DNA from: JANTGF01 sp963750735
GTDB lineage: Bacteria; Bacteroidota; Bacteroidia; Bacteroidales; VadinHA17
Length of the DNA stretch: 64,000 nt
Direction of reading: 5' to 3'
Assembly: GCA_963750735.1 (NCBI GenBank)
Contig: CAVVRY010000006.1
Span: forward strand, 310,001 to 374,000
This document shows positions 47,420 to 56,210 of the stretch, one piece after another. How positions within the stretch are numbered: the stretch's first letter is position 1; every line of letters begins with the position of its first letter. The notes under the pieces were generated by a model that worked only from the letters and a program-made list of their open reading frames with translations, had not been told where the DNA came from and did not search any database. The position numbers and the translations under genes were made by a program.

Positions 47420-47561
47420 TTGAAAATAATTCAGAAGATTTTAAGAAAATTGCACGCAACTCATCAGGTTTGATTAATGTTGGGTATAGCTTTCTTTGCA
47501 TCTAACTTTTTAACGTCAATTAAATTATATGGGTACCAAAATAAAGAGTAATTAAGATAAT

Positions 47562-50001
47562 TTACCCCAATTCTACTACAACTATATGTGTTTCCCCATC
47601 GTTAAATAATGGTAACACATTAGAATCATGCAACTTACCATCGATGTGAATGCGTAAAATTCCGCGATTCACATTTTTATCATTAATAACATTAATTTTA
47701 TAGTTTGTACCCCGGAATTTTCGATTTACTTCATACATTTTCCAGTCTTTTGGAATGCATGGATCGATCTTTAATCCATCATAATCAGGTTGGATCCCAA
47801 GAATATACTGAGTAATTGTATAAAAATTCCATGAGGCTGTTCCGGTTAGCCATGAGTTTTTAGCCTCACCCGGTTTGAAAGCCTCTTTTCCGGCAATCAT
47901 TTGTGCATAAACATAGGGTTCTGTGCGGTGTAATTCACTAATATCCTCAAGATAGGAGGGACAAATTTTCCTGAAATACTCCCAGGCCTGATCGCCCCGA
48001 CCTATAACTGTTTCACCAATAATTATCCAGGGATTATTGTGACAGAAAATTCCTGCATTTTCCTTATATCCCTTAGGATAACTTGAGATTTCACCATATT
48101 CGATATGATATTTCGTAAATGCAGGATAGTTCATGACAATACCATATTTACAATCTAGTTTTTCTTTAACGGAGTCAAGAGCCATTTCGATAAGCCCTTC
48201 CTCTTTTCCTATCCCAGCCATTGAGCACCAACCATTCGATTCAATAAAGATCTTACCTTCTTCGTTTTCGGCACTTCCGATTTTATTACCATAATAGTCA
48301 TAAGCTCGCAAAAACCAACTGCCATCCCATCCATGAATTTTAACCGATTCAATCATAAGATCAACATGTTCCTGAGCACGGGTTGCCTCATCATTTTTAC
48401 CAAGTCTTTTACAAAGCTCAATATAATCACGACCATATACAACAAACAAACCGGCTATCATTAGTGATTCAGCTTTTGAACCACTTGTTTTATTTTCAGT
48501 AGTCTGAAATGATTCATCCGGGTCGTTGGAGAAGCAGTTAAGGTTCAAACAATCATTCCAATCGGCCCGACCAATTAGAGGCAGTCCATGAGGCCCAAGA
48601 TTATTTACAACATGATCAAAAGAAGCTGTGAGATGATCGAAAAGGCTCCGAGCCAAAGATAGATCATTGTCAAAAGGAACCATTTCATCAAGTATGCCAA
48701 AGTCGCCTGTTTCTTTTATGTAACTGATGGTGCCAAGGATCAACCACAAAGGATCGTCATTAAATCCACCTCCGATATCATTATTCCCTCTTTTGGTCAG
48801 AGGCTGGTATTGATGATAGCAGCTTCCATCGGGGAATTGGGTAGATGCAATATCGATTATTCTTTCCCGGGCACGTTCTGGTATCTGGTGAACAAAGCCT
48901 ATCAAATCCTGGTTGGAATCCCTGAAACCCATGCCACGTCCTATACCACTTTCAAAAAATGAGGCAGATCTTGAAAAACAGAAAGTAATCATACATTGGT
49001 ATTGATTCCAGATATTTACCATTCTATCTAACTTCTCTTCTTCTGAGCTTAGAGTAAATTTACCAAGCAATGTATCCCAGTATTCACTTAATTCCGAAAG
49101 AGCAGCATCCACTTTCTCAGAAGTATCAAATCGGGCAATGGTTTCCTTTGCCTTTAATTTATTAATCACATTTTTGGATTCCCATTTATCCTTTTCATCG
49201 TTCTCCACATATCCTAACACAAAAACCAAATCTTTCGATTCACCAGGTTGCAATCCAAGTTCTATGTAATGCGATGCAATGGGAGACCAGCCATGTGCCA
49301 CACTCATGCCTGGTTTACCATTTTCTAATCACTTGAGGTTCTTCAAACCCATTGTATAGTCCAAAAAATGTCTCCCTGTCGGTATCGTAACCCTGGATGG
49401 GTACATTTACCGAATAAAAGGAATAATGATTTCGCCTCTCTTTATACTCAGTTTTGTGGTACAGCACCGAATCTTCAATTTCAACTTCACCCGTTGAGAA
49501 ATTACGTTGGAAATTTTCCATATCAGAAGCAGCGTTCCAAAGAGCCCATTCCACAAATGAAAATATTTTAAGTTTCTTTACAAGCTTACTATTGTTAGTA
49601 ACTGTAAGTTTCTGTACCTCTGCCCATGTTTTAAGGGGAATGAAGTACAAAGCTTTCACCGAAACACCATCTTTAGAACCTTCAATAGATGTATAGTTCA
49701 TCCCATGGCGGCATTCGTATTTATCTAGCTCCGTTTTGCAAGGTTTCCATCCAGGAGACCAGGTAGTATCTCCATCCTTAATATAGAAATATTTTCCCCC
49801 TGAATCGGTCGGAACATTGTTGTAACGATACCTGGTCAATCTTCGAAACTTTGCATCTTTATAAAATGAGTACCCACCTCCGGTGTTGGAGACCAGAGAA
49901 AAGAAATCTTCTGTACCCAGGTAATTTATCCATGGATAGGGAGTTTTTGGATTGGTAATTACGTATTCTCTCCTTGAATCGTCAAAATGTCCGAACATCA
50001 T
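47562..50001 (-). pseudogene. GH94 cellobiose-phosphorylase-like enzyme, single frameshift
   Basis: Two frames (50001 to 49315 and 49307 to 47562) join if one T at 49326 is removed, giving PQVIENGKPGMSVAHGW and a protein of about 812 residues, the usual cellobiose phosphorylase length. The N-terminal beta-sandwich has MFGHFDDSRREYVITNP and YFYIKDGDTTWSPGW. The (alpha/alpha)6 barrel has GFRDSNQDL with the catalytic Asp, FPDGSCYHQYQPLT and GRADWNDCLNL. GH94 enzymes split cellobiose or related beta-glucosides with phosphate into glucose 1-phosphate and glucose, in the cytoplasm. It is 46 bp downstream of the GPH symporter on the same strand, and near GH5, so the likely substrate is cellobiose or laminaribiose. 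Confidence 0.85.
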
Positions 50002-50047
50002 AATAATACTATTTTGTTATGTTTAGTTTGTAGTAGAATCTAATAAA

Positions 50048-51664
50048 CTATGCCTCTTTTAGTTCATTAGTTCTTCTGGTTTCAAGTTCGATGGTGATTT
50101 CATCCATTTTTTTCTGATTCAATGGATAAAGTGTCATAATCCCAGCAGCTACTAATGCTATTACAGTAGGTATCCAACTCATAAGCATTTTTATTCCAGG
50201 AACCGCACCTTGAATGGCTATAGCATCCTGACCATCGTAATGGAATCCTGCTAATACTAATCCTATAATTGCTCCGGCTATACCACCACCGAATTTGGTT
50301 GCAAACGAGCCAGCAGAATAAATTAAACCAGTAGCTCTTCGTCCATTTTTAAATTCTGAATAATCTGCTGCATCACCGAGCATTGCAAAAAACAATGTTG
50401 GGAATATTGCTGCTGCAAATTCTGAAATAATTCCTATTGTAAAAATGCTTCCAACATTTTTAGGTCCACAAAACATAAATAATGCATTAACAATACCTGA
50501 AAAAATTAAAGCATAGATAAATAATTTTCGTTTGCCCAATCTTTTACCCAATGTTGATGTTATCATGGCTCCACCAATTGAGGCGATCATAAGAGCAACC
50601 ATATAAGAGGCAGCCAACAGTTGGTTATGGAGGTAATGAGTAAAATAGATAACTACAATACCTTGTTTAATTGAGTTATAAATATTGAATAAAAGACCAA
50701 TTATCAGAAGAATAATCCAGGGTCTATTCCTAATTAAGTCACTTAAATCTTTTCCTAAATTACTTTTTTGGGTTTTTGGTGGAGCTACACGCTCTTTTGT
50801 AGTATAAAATGTAACGAACAAACACAATACCAATACTATTGACAATATGTAAATAGAGTTACTATACCCTCTTTTTTGATTTATTATTGATATCTTGTCT
50901 GCTTCAAGGTTTTCTTCTCCGGTAACAAGAAAAGTATATTCTTCGTCGCTTACCATTGAAAAACTTTTTCCTTGAGTTGGCACATTCTCTTGGTTGGGTT
51001 GCGCATTTGCCCATTCAAACGTGGCAATTCCATCTTTGGTTTTGATATTTACATTTTCAAAACCTTGGGACGCCGAAACTGTAACTTCATACTTTTGAGT
51101 GTCTAGTTTTTCAATTTCAATTGTTGGATTAATATTCCCAAAATAGGCAACTAAAAACAACAAAGCACCCTGTACCAGCATTCCACCACCAAATGCACCC
51201 ACCATTCTGTATGATCCCAAACTTGTTCTCTCTTTGTCATCCCCAGTCATTACAGCCATTAAAGCTCCGTAGGGAATGTTGTTAGCGGTATAAACCAGTG
51301 TAAATATTATGTAGGTTGTATAAGCATAAATTATTTTCCCAGAAGGACTTAAATTCGGACCTGTAAATAACAACGAAAGAATAACCCCTAAAGGAATTGC
51401 AGTCCACAATATCCAGGGACGAAATTTTCCATATTTGGATTTTGTTCTATCACCGATAATACCCATTAGAATGTCACTAATTCCGTCACTTGATCGTGCT
51501 ACTAGTAAAAGTATTCCAACAGCTGCAGGATTCAATCCAAAAACATCTGTATAAAAAATGAATAAAAAAGTCGCTACTCCTCGCCAGGCAATGTTTGCAG
51601 CACCATCGCCCAAAGCATAACCAATTTTTTCACTTATTTTTAACTTAACATTGGATGAGTTCAT
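50048..51664 (-). CDS. GPH family sugar:cation symporter with extracytoplasmic insert
   Basis: 538 residues, 12-helix MFS protein of the glycoside-pentoside-hexuronide type: KIGYALGDGAANIAWRG, RSSDGISDILMGIIGDRTKSKYGKFRPWIL, AANNIPYGALMA-like helix 4, and ADYSEFKNGRRATGLIYSAG in the second half. About 90 residues (177-266), beta-rich and hydrophilic, are inserted after helix 5, where most GPH proteins have only a short loop. The gene lies between the GH94 phosphorylase (46 bp) and the NUDIX regulator (30 bp) on the same strand. It probably imports cellobiose or a similar oligosaccharide for phosphorolysis. Confidence 0.88.
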   Translation of the reverse strand: MNSSNVKLKISEKIGYALGDGAANIAWRGVATFLFIFYTDVFGLNPAAVGILLLVARSSDGISDILMGIIGDRTKSKYGKFRPWILWTAIPLGVILSLLFTGPNLSPSGKIIYAYTTYIIFTLVYTANNIPYGALMAVMTGDDKERTSLGSYRMVGAFGGGMLVQGALLFLVAYFGNINPTIEIEKLDTQKYEVTVSASQGFENVNIKTKDGIATFEWANAQPNQENVPTQGKSFSMVSDEEYTFLVTGEENLEADKISIINQKRGYSNSIYILSIVLVLCLFVTFYTTKERVAPPKTQKSNLGKDLSDLIRNRPWIILLIIGLLFNIYNSIKQGIVVIYFTHYLHNQLLAASYMVALMIASIGGAMITSTLGKRLGKRKLFIYALIFSGIVNALFMFCGPKNVGSIFTIGIISEFAAAIFPTLFFAMLGDAADYSEFKNGRRATGLIYSAGSFATKFGGGIAGAIIGLVLAGFHYDGQDAIAIQGAVPGIKMLMSWIPTVIALVAAGIMTLYPLNQKKMDEITIELETRRTNELKEA

Positions 51665-51694
51665 AGTTGTATGATTATTGGGATCTATTTAAAA

Positions 51695-52429
51695 TTAAAT
51701 AAAGTAACCCAATCTCTCCGTTTTGGTCTGAAGATATATTTCTTTACTGAAACTAAATAGTTGGGCGGGTTTATGTTTAACTTTTTTTTGTTTTTCATTA
51801 AGTGGGATAATATATTTCAATTGCATAATTTTCTTTCTGAAATTACGACGGTCAAATTTTGAGCCCAGAATAATTTCATAAAGACGTTGTAATTGTGAAA
51901 TAGTAAATTTCTCAGGTAAAAGTTCGAATCCCACTTGTTCCGTGCGCACCTTTTCTCTTAGTTTCTCAAGTGCTTTCTTTAAAATCTCAGCATGATCAAA
52001 TGCAAATTCTGGTAATTCTGATATCGGGAACCATTTAACGTTCCTCTCTATTAAGGATAATTTAGCCTTTGTATTGTCTATAAGGGCAAAATAGCCAATT
52101 GTAATGATTCTATCACTGAAACCTTCGTTTCTATGCTTAAACCAAGTCACATCTTTAGGGTTATTGGTGCGGAATACATCCCCGAATGCATAAAATTGTT
52201 CAAGGAAAATATTATCAAGTCCTGAGAGTTTTTTTAGAATGCGTGCTGCAGCGGTATCGAAATCTTCATCTTCGAAAATATGGTTTCCGGCTACTGTCCA
52301 ATCATCAATAATGGTTTCACCTGTTTCCTCATCTTCCAGAATACGTTCTACAAGCAATACATTTAACTGTTTGAAGTCAAATCCAAAGATGACACAGTCA
52401 ACCGAGATGTTCGGAATAATTTTTCGCAT
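51695..52429 (-). CDS. NUDIX-domain transcriptional regulator (NrtR/AraR-like)
   Basis: 244 residues. Residues 1-150 are a NUDIX fold (VDCVIFGFDFKQLNVLLVER, DDWTVAGNHIFEDEDFDTAA); the catalytic Nudix box REx2EE is not kept, so it is probably ligand-binding only. Residues 165-244 form a winged helix (FTISQLQRLYEIIL, RRNFRKKIMQL). In Bacteroides such proteins regulate sugar genes such as arabinose use. It heads the operon with the GPH symporter and GH94 enzyme and is divergent from GH5, so it likely controls both. The ligand may be a sugar or sugar phosphate. Confidence 0.85.
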   Translation of the reverse strand: MRKIIPNISVDCVIFGFDFKQLNVLLVERILEDEETGETIIDDWTVAGNHIFEDEDFDTAAARILKKLSGLDNIFLEQFYAFGDVFRTNNPKDVTWFKHRNEGFSDRIITIGYFALIDNTKAKLSLIERNVKWFPISELPEFAFDHAEILKKALEKLREKVRTEQVGFELLPEKFTISQLQRLYEIILGSKFDRRNFRKKIMQLKYIIPLNEKQKKVKHKPAQLFSFSKEIYLQTKTERLGYFI

Positions 52430-52475
52430 GTATAATAAAAAGTTATAATGCGTAAAAAATACACTATGTAAATAT

Positions 52476-52494
52476 ATGAAAAAAGTGTTTTCAT
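52476..52494. promoter_or_regulatory. Inverted repeat between the NUDIX regulator and GH5 genes
   Basis: ATGAAAA-AAGTG-TTTTCAT has perfect 7-bp arms, 47 bp upstream of the regulator start. It is the best operator candidate for the NUDIX regulator in the divergent region. Confidence 0.35.
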
Positions 52495-52639
52495 TAAGGC
52501 TGATATTAAAAATATTTTAATTTTAGATTGTTATTTTTAAATTTCATTTGGATTTTGATGAAATGGGAATGCTTAAATTTAAGTTAATCATTTGATAGAT
52601 AGATGAATTTATCGTCTGGATTTGGGAAAACGAATTAAT

Positions 52640-54382
52640 ATGAATATTCCTTTAAAAAAAGCTGCTGTATTCTTTCTGTTGTTGTTTGTTGGGCTTCAGT
52701 CAAAAGGGCAAACCAGTAATAAAGCATTCCAGATAAATGAATTATTGCGACGGGGAATAAATTATGGGAATATGTTTGAAGCTCCTTCTGAAACTGCATG
52801 GGGAAATCAATGGTTGCTTGAATATCCTGAAATTATTGCAAACCTTGGATTCAATCATGTTCGTATACCCATTCGCTGGGAACCCTCAGAAAGGAGTTTG
52901 TTGAACCCACCCTATACCATCCAACCTTCGTTTTTGGCCCGAATTAAACAGGTTGTTGATTCGTCTTTAAATAGTGGGTTATATGCAATTATAAATATGC
53001 ATCATCACGATAGTTTATATAAATATCCTGATCAACAGAAAGAAAGGTTCCTGATGCAGTGGAAGCAGATTTCGGAATATTTTAAAGATTACTCAGACAG
53101 TTTATTATTCGAAATTTTAAATGAACCACATGGTAATTTAACTACCGCCAAATGGAATGTATTTATGCAAGAAGCTCTGGCAAAAATCAGGGAAGATAAC
53201 CCAGATCGAATTTTATTAATTGGAACTCCTGAGTATGGCGGACTTGGTGGACTATCGGGGATTCAAATTCCGGATGATGACAATCTTATACTTACAGTTC
53301 ATTATTATAATCCCTTTCAGTTTACCCATCAGGGAGCAAGCTGGGTTGGTGAGCATGCAAATGAATGGTTGGGCACCAAGTGGAATGATACTGAAACAGA
53401 ACGTGAGATAATGCGCCAGGAATTTGCTTCTCTTCAAGATATCAGCAAAAGTGAAAATATCCCAGTTCATATTGGTGAATTTGGTTCCTATAGCCTTGCT
53501 GATATAAGCTCTCGCTCAAAATGGACTACCTTTCTTGCCAGGTACTTTGAAGAACTCAATTGGAGCTGGGCTTATTGGGAATTTAGTGCTGGATTTGGTA
53601 TTTATAATCCTGATACAAAGGTAGTAAATCAGGAGCTTTTAAATGCTTTGATTCATAATGAAATGCCTGAACCAGCCAGATATATTGGGACCGAGATTTA
53701 TAGCTCCAATTTTGAGAATGATGCTGATGGTTGGGTTGTATATGCCCAACAAGGTGCATCAGCAGAACTTTCAAGAGCTGAGAATTCTTTAACCGTTTCA
53801 ATCTTTAATTCAGGCAGCGAAACATGGCATGTTCAATTGGTTAGAAATAATTTTAATTTGGAAGCAGGGAAGAAATACAGGGTAACTTTTAAGGCTAAGT
53901 CAATTGAAACCCGAAGAATTGATGTTAATATGGGCATGAGTGTTTCTCCCTGGTCAGCCTATAGTGACTATTATGGATTTACACTATATGATTCGCTGGT
54001 TACTTACTCTTTTGTATTTGATATGAACACCAATGATAATGCAGCGCGTATTGCTTTTGATCTGGGTAAATCAAATGAAGATGTGACTATTTCGGAAATT
54101 ATTTTGGAGGAGGTTTATCTTGATACCCAGACCTTGAAAGCCAACCCTGAAAATTTTTCAACCAGAATATTTCCAAATCCCTTTAATGATGTTTTTCAAA
54201 TTCAAAACACCAATGATTTTACTCAAGTATCCATTTTAAATCTTCAGGGAAAGGTTATATGGACACAGAAACTATATAATGGGGAAAATTACATAAATAC
54301 AGAATTTCTAAGTGAAGGAATATACCTATTAGTACTTATTGGGAACTCGAAGAAATTTACCTCGAAAATCGTGCGGTTTTAA
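52640..54382 (+). CDS. Secreted GH5 endoglucanase with carbohydrate-binding and T9SS sorting domains
   Basis: 580 residues from ATG 52640. A signal peptide ends SKGQ. The GH5 barrel (about 30-335) has FNHVRIPIRWE, NMHHHD, the acid/base Glu in FEILNEPHGN and the nucleophile Glu in HIGEFGSYS. A CBM4/9-like beta-sandwich follows (about 350-490), then a T9SS type A sorting domain starting RIFPNPFNDVFQI. The enzyme would cut beta-1,4-glucan or mannan outside the cell and be released or anchored by the type IX system. It is divergent from the NUDIX/GPH/GH94 operon, which fits release of cello-oligosaccharides outside, import by GPH and phosphorolysis by GH94 inside. Confidence 0.9.
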   Translation: MNIPLKKAAVFFLLLFVGLQSKGQTSNKAFQINELLRRGINYGNMFEAPSETAWGNQWLLEYPEIIANLGFNHVRIPIRWEPSERSLLNPPYTIQPSFLARIKQVVDSSLNSGLYAIINMHHHDSLYKYPDQQKERFLMQWKQISEYFKDYSDSLLFEILNEPHGNLTTAKWNVFMQEALAKIREDNPDRILLIGTPEYGGLGGLSGIQIPDDDNLILTVHYYNPFQFTHQGASWVGEHANEWLGTKWNDTETEREIMRQEFASLQDISKSENIPVHIGEFGSYSLADISSRSKWTTFLARYFEELNWSWAYWEFSAGFGIYNPDTKVVNQELLNALIHNEMPEPARYIGTEIYSSNFENDADGWVVYAQQGASAELSRAENSLTVSIFNSGSETWHVQLVRNNFNLEAGKKYRVTFKAKSIETRRIDVNMGMSVSPWSAYSDYYGFTLYDSLVTYSFVFDMNTNDNAARIAFDLGKSNEDVTISEIILEEVYLDTQTLKANPENFSTRIFPNPFNDVFQIQNTNDFTQVSILNLQGKVIWTQKLYNGENYINTEFLSEGIYLLVLIGNSKKFTSKIVRF

Positions 54383-54552
54383 TTTTTATGTACTAACTAT
54401 TCTATAAAGAATTAAACCACAAGGTAAAGTTTCTAAATTGATATAAATGAAGTTCGATTTAAAGGGCAATAAGATTGTGACATTGAATTGTACTGTGAAG
54501 AAAATAATATTTTCATGTAATATGCATAACAGTAATTTATAAGGATTAATAT

Positions 54553-54560
54553 TACTTTTG
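54553..54560 (+). promoter_or_regulatory. Candidate -7 element TACTTTTG
   Basis: Exact TAnnTTTG match 32 bp before the GTG start at 54593. No clear -33 box. Confidence 0.4.
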
Positions 54561-54592
54561 GTAATAATATTCGATTTTAAATAAATTATGTT

Positions 54593-55741
54593 GTGAAGAA
54601 AATTATAATTATTTCCCTAATTTTTAGTTCAGCATTTTTTAGCTGTATTTTTTCGGAAGCTCAAAAAGAAAACAACAATCGACCAGCTACTCAGGCCTTA
54701 GTGGACTCATTGGTTGCTGCAAATGAAGTTCCAGGACTGAATTTTTCAATTATACTTTCTGATGGAACACAGGAAAACTATTCATCGGGTTATTCCGATA
54801 TCGAAGCAGAAATAAAGCTTACACAGGACCATGTACTTTTTTCAGGTAGTATTGGAAAGACATACGCAGTTGCAATTTTATTGCAATTGGTTGATGAGGG
54901 TAAGTTATCGCTGGGAGATAAAATAATTGATTATTTTCCTGATATTGAATGGATTAACAGGATTCCTAATATTAAGGAGGTTACCATTGAGATGCTACTA
55001 AAACATACAACTGGTATTCCCAGGTGGGTTATGAAGCCTGAAGTATGGCAGGTTTTGCATGACAATCCTGATAAGGTGTGGACCTATGAAGACAGGTTTT
55101 CATATGTTTTTGATGACGCCCCTGTTCATCCGGCAGGTGATGGATGGGGATATTCCGATACCAACTATTTACTCATTGGTATGTTGATAGAGAAATTAGC
55201 CGGGAAAGATTATTATGATGTCTGGAATGAGCGGGTATTGAAACCAACCGAATTATCGAATACCTACCCATCTATAAAGCGCGATATTTATAATTTATCA
55301 CAGGGTTATTCAAAATTGCCTGAAAGCTTTTTAATACCTGGAAAAGTTGTCAACGATGGAAAATATGTATTTAATCCTCAAATGGAATGGACTGGAGGGG
55401 GAGTAGCTTCCACAACTTCCGATTTGGCTAAATGGGCGAAAATATACTACACAGGAGAACTTTTTTCTGATTCGCTTTTGGCAAGAATTATGAGCCCGGG
55501 AGAAGAGGCTATTCCTCTTGGCAGAGATACTTTTTATAGTATGGGTAGTTTTATCTTTAAAACCGATAATGGTGTCGCATATGGACACAGTGGATTTGTT
55601 CCTGGATTTAATTCACTTTTTGCTTACTACCCTGATAGTCAAATTGCGGTAGCCATTCAGTTTAATTCTGATTTTGCAGGATCCAAGCATTCATTGAATG
55701 GATATCTTGACAAAATAGTTGGATTGTATTTAACGAATTGA
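54593..55741 (+). CDS. Serine hydrolase of the class C beta-lactamase/penicillin-binding family
   Basis: 382 residues from a GTG start. The signal peptide contains a possible lipobox (AFFSC). The catalytic SxxK is SIGK in FSGSIGKTYAVA, the YxN-type motif is YSDTN, and HSG (GHSGFVPG) replaces KTG near residue 330. The fold fits the broad beta-lactamase-related family (esterases, D-amino peptidases, PBP-like). It carries no sign of being a true resistance gene; a role in cell-wall or small-ester hydrolysis is more likely. It stands alone but the YccF gene follows within 12 bp. Confidence 0.85.
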   Translation: MKKIIIISLIFSSAFFSCIFSEAQKENNNRPATQALVDSLVAANEVPGLNFSIILSDGTQENYSSGYSDIEAEIKLTQDHVLFSGSIGKTYAVAILLQLVDEGKLSLGDKIIDYFPDIEWINRIPNIKEVTIEMLLKHTTGIPRWVMKPEVWQVLHDNPDKVWTYEDRFSYVFDDAPVHPAGDGWGYSDTNYLLIGMLIEKLAGKDYYDVWNERVLKPTELSNTYPSIKRDIYNLSQGYSKLPESFLIPGKVVNDGKYVFNPQMEWTGGGVASTTSDLAKWAKIYYTGELFSDSLLARIMSPGEEAIPLGRDTFYSMGSFIFKTDNGVAYGHSGFVPGFNSLFAYYPDSQIAVAIQFNSDFAGSKHSLNGYLDKIVGLYLTN

Positions 55742-55752
55742 AATTAAATAAA

Positions 55753-56127
55753 ATGAAAACATTAGGGAATATAATCTGGCTTTTGTTTGGTGGTATATTT
55801 ATAGCTATTGAATATCTAATATCAAGTTTATTGCTAATAATAACCATTATTGGAATTCCATTTGGACTTCAGACTTTAAAACTTGCCGGATTGGCCTTAT
55901 GGCCTTTTGGAAAGGAAGCAGTTTACGTAGATAATCCGCCAGGATGTCTTTCAACCATCATGAATATTTTATGGATCATAATTGGTGGTATCTGGATTAG
56001 TTTATCTCATGTATTATTTGGCATTTTGTTAGGTATTACCATTATTGGTATACCATTTGCAAAACAACATTTTAAATTAGCCGGACTTGCTCTGACTCCT
56101 TTTGGAAGAGAGATCAGAAGTATTTGA
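55753..56127 (+). CDS. YccF family inner membrane protein
   Basis: 124 residues from ATG 55753 (a TTG at 55738 is an alternative). It has the two-fold YccF repeat: LGNIIWLLFGG with TIIGIPFGLQTLKLAGLALWPFGK, then ILWIIIGGIWISL with GITIIGIPFAKQHFKLAGLALTPFGREI. Each half gives a membrane hairpin. Family function is unknown. It follows the serine hydrolase by 11 bp and may be co-transcribed by readthrough. Confidence 0.88.
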   Translation: MKTLGNIIWLLFGGIFIAIEYLISSLLLIITIIGIPFGLQTLKLAGLALWPFGKEAVYVDNPPGCLSTIMNILWIIIGGIWISLSHVLFGILLGITIIGIPFAKQHFKLAGLALTPFGREIRSI

Positions 56128-56210
56128 TTTTTGTCAATTAGTATTGTATTCAATAGTTCATTTCTTTACTTATATAGATATAAAAAAATGATTGTATAAT
56201 TAGTTATCAT

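Noticed and set aside
54593..55741. Acquired beta-lactamase resistance gene
   Set aside because: SxxK and YxN motifs are shared by a broad esterase/peptidase family; there is no mobile element or unusual composition nearby.
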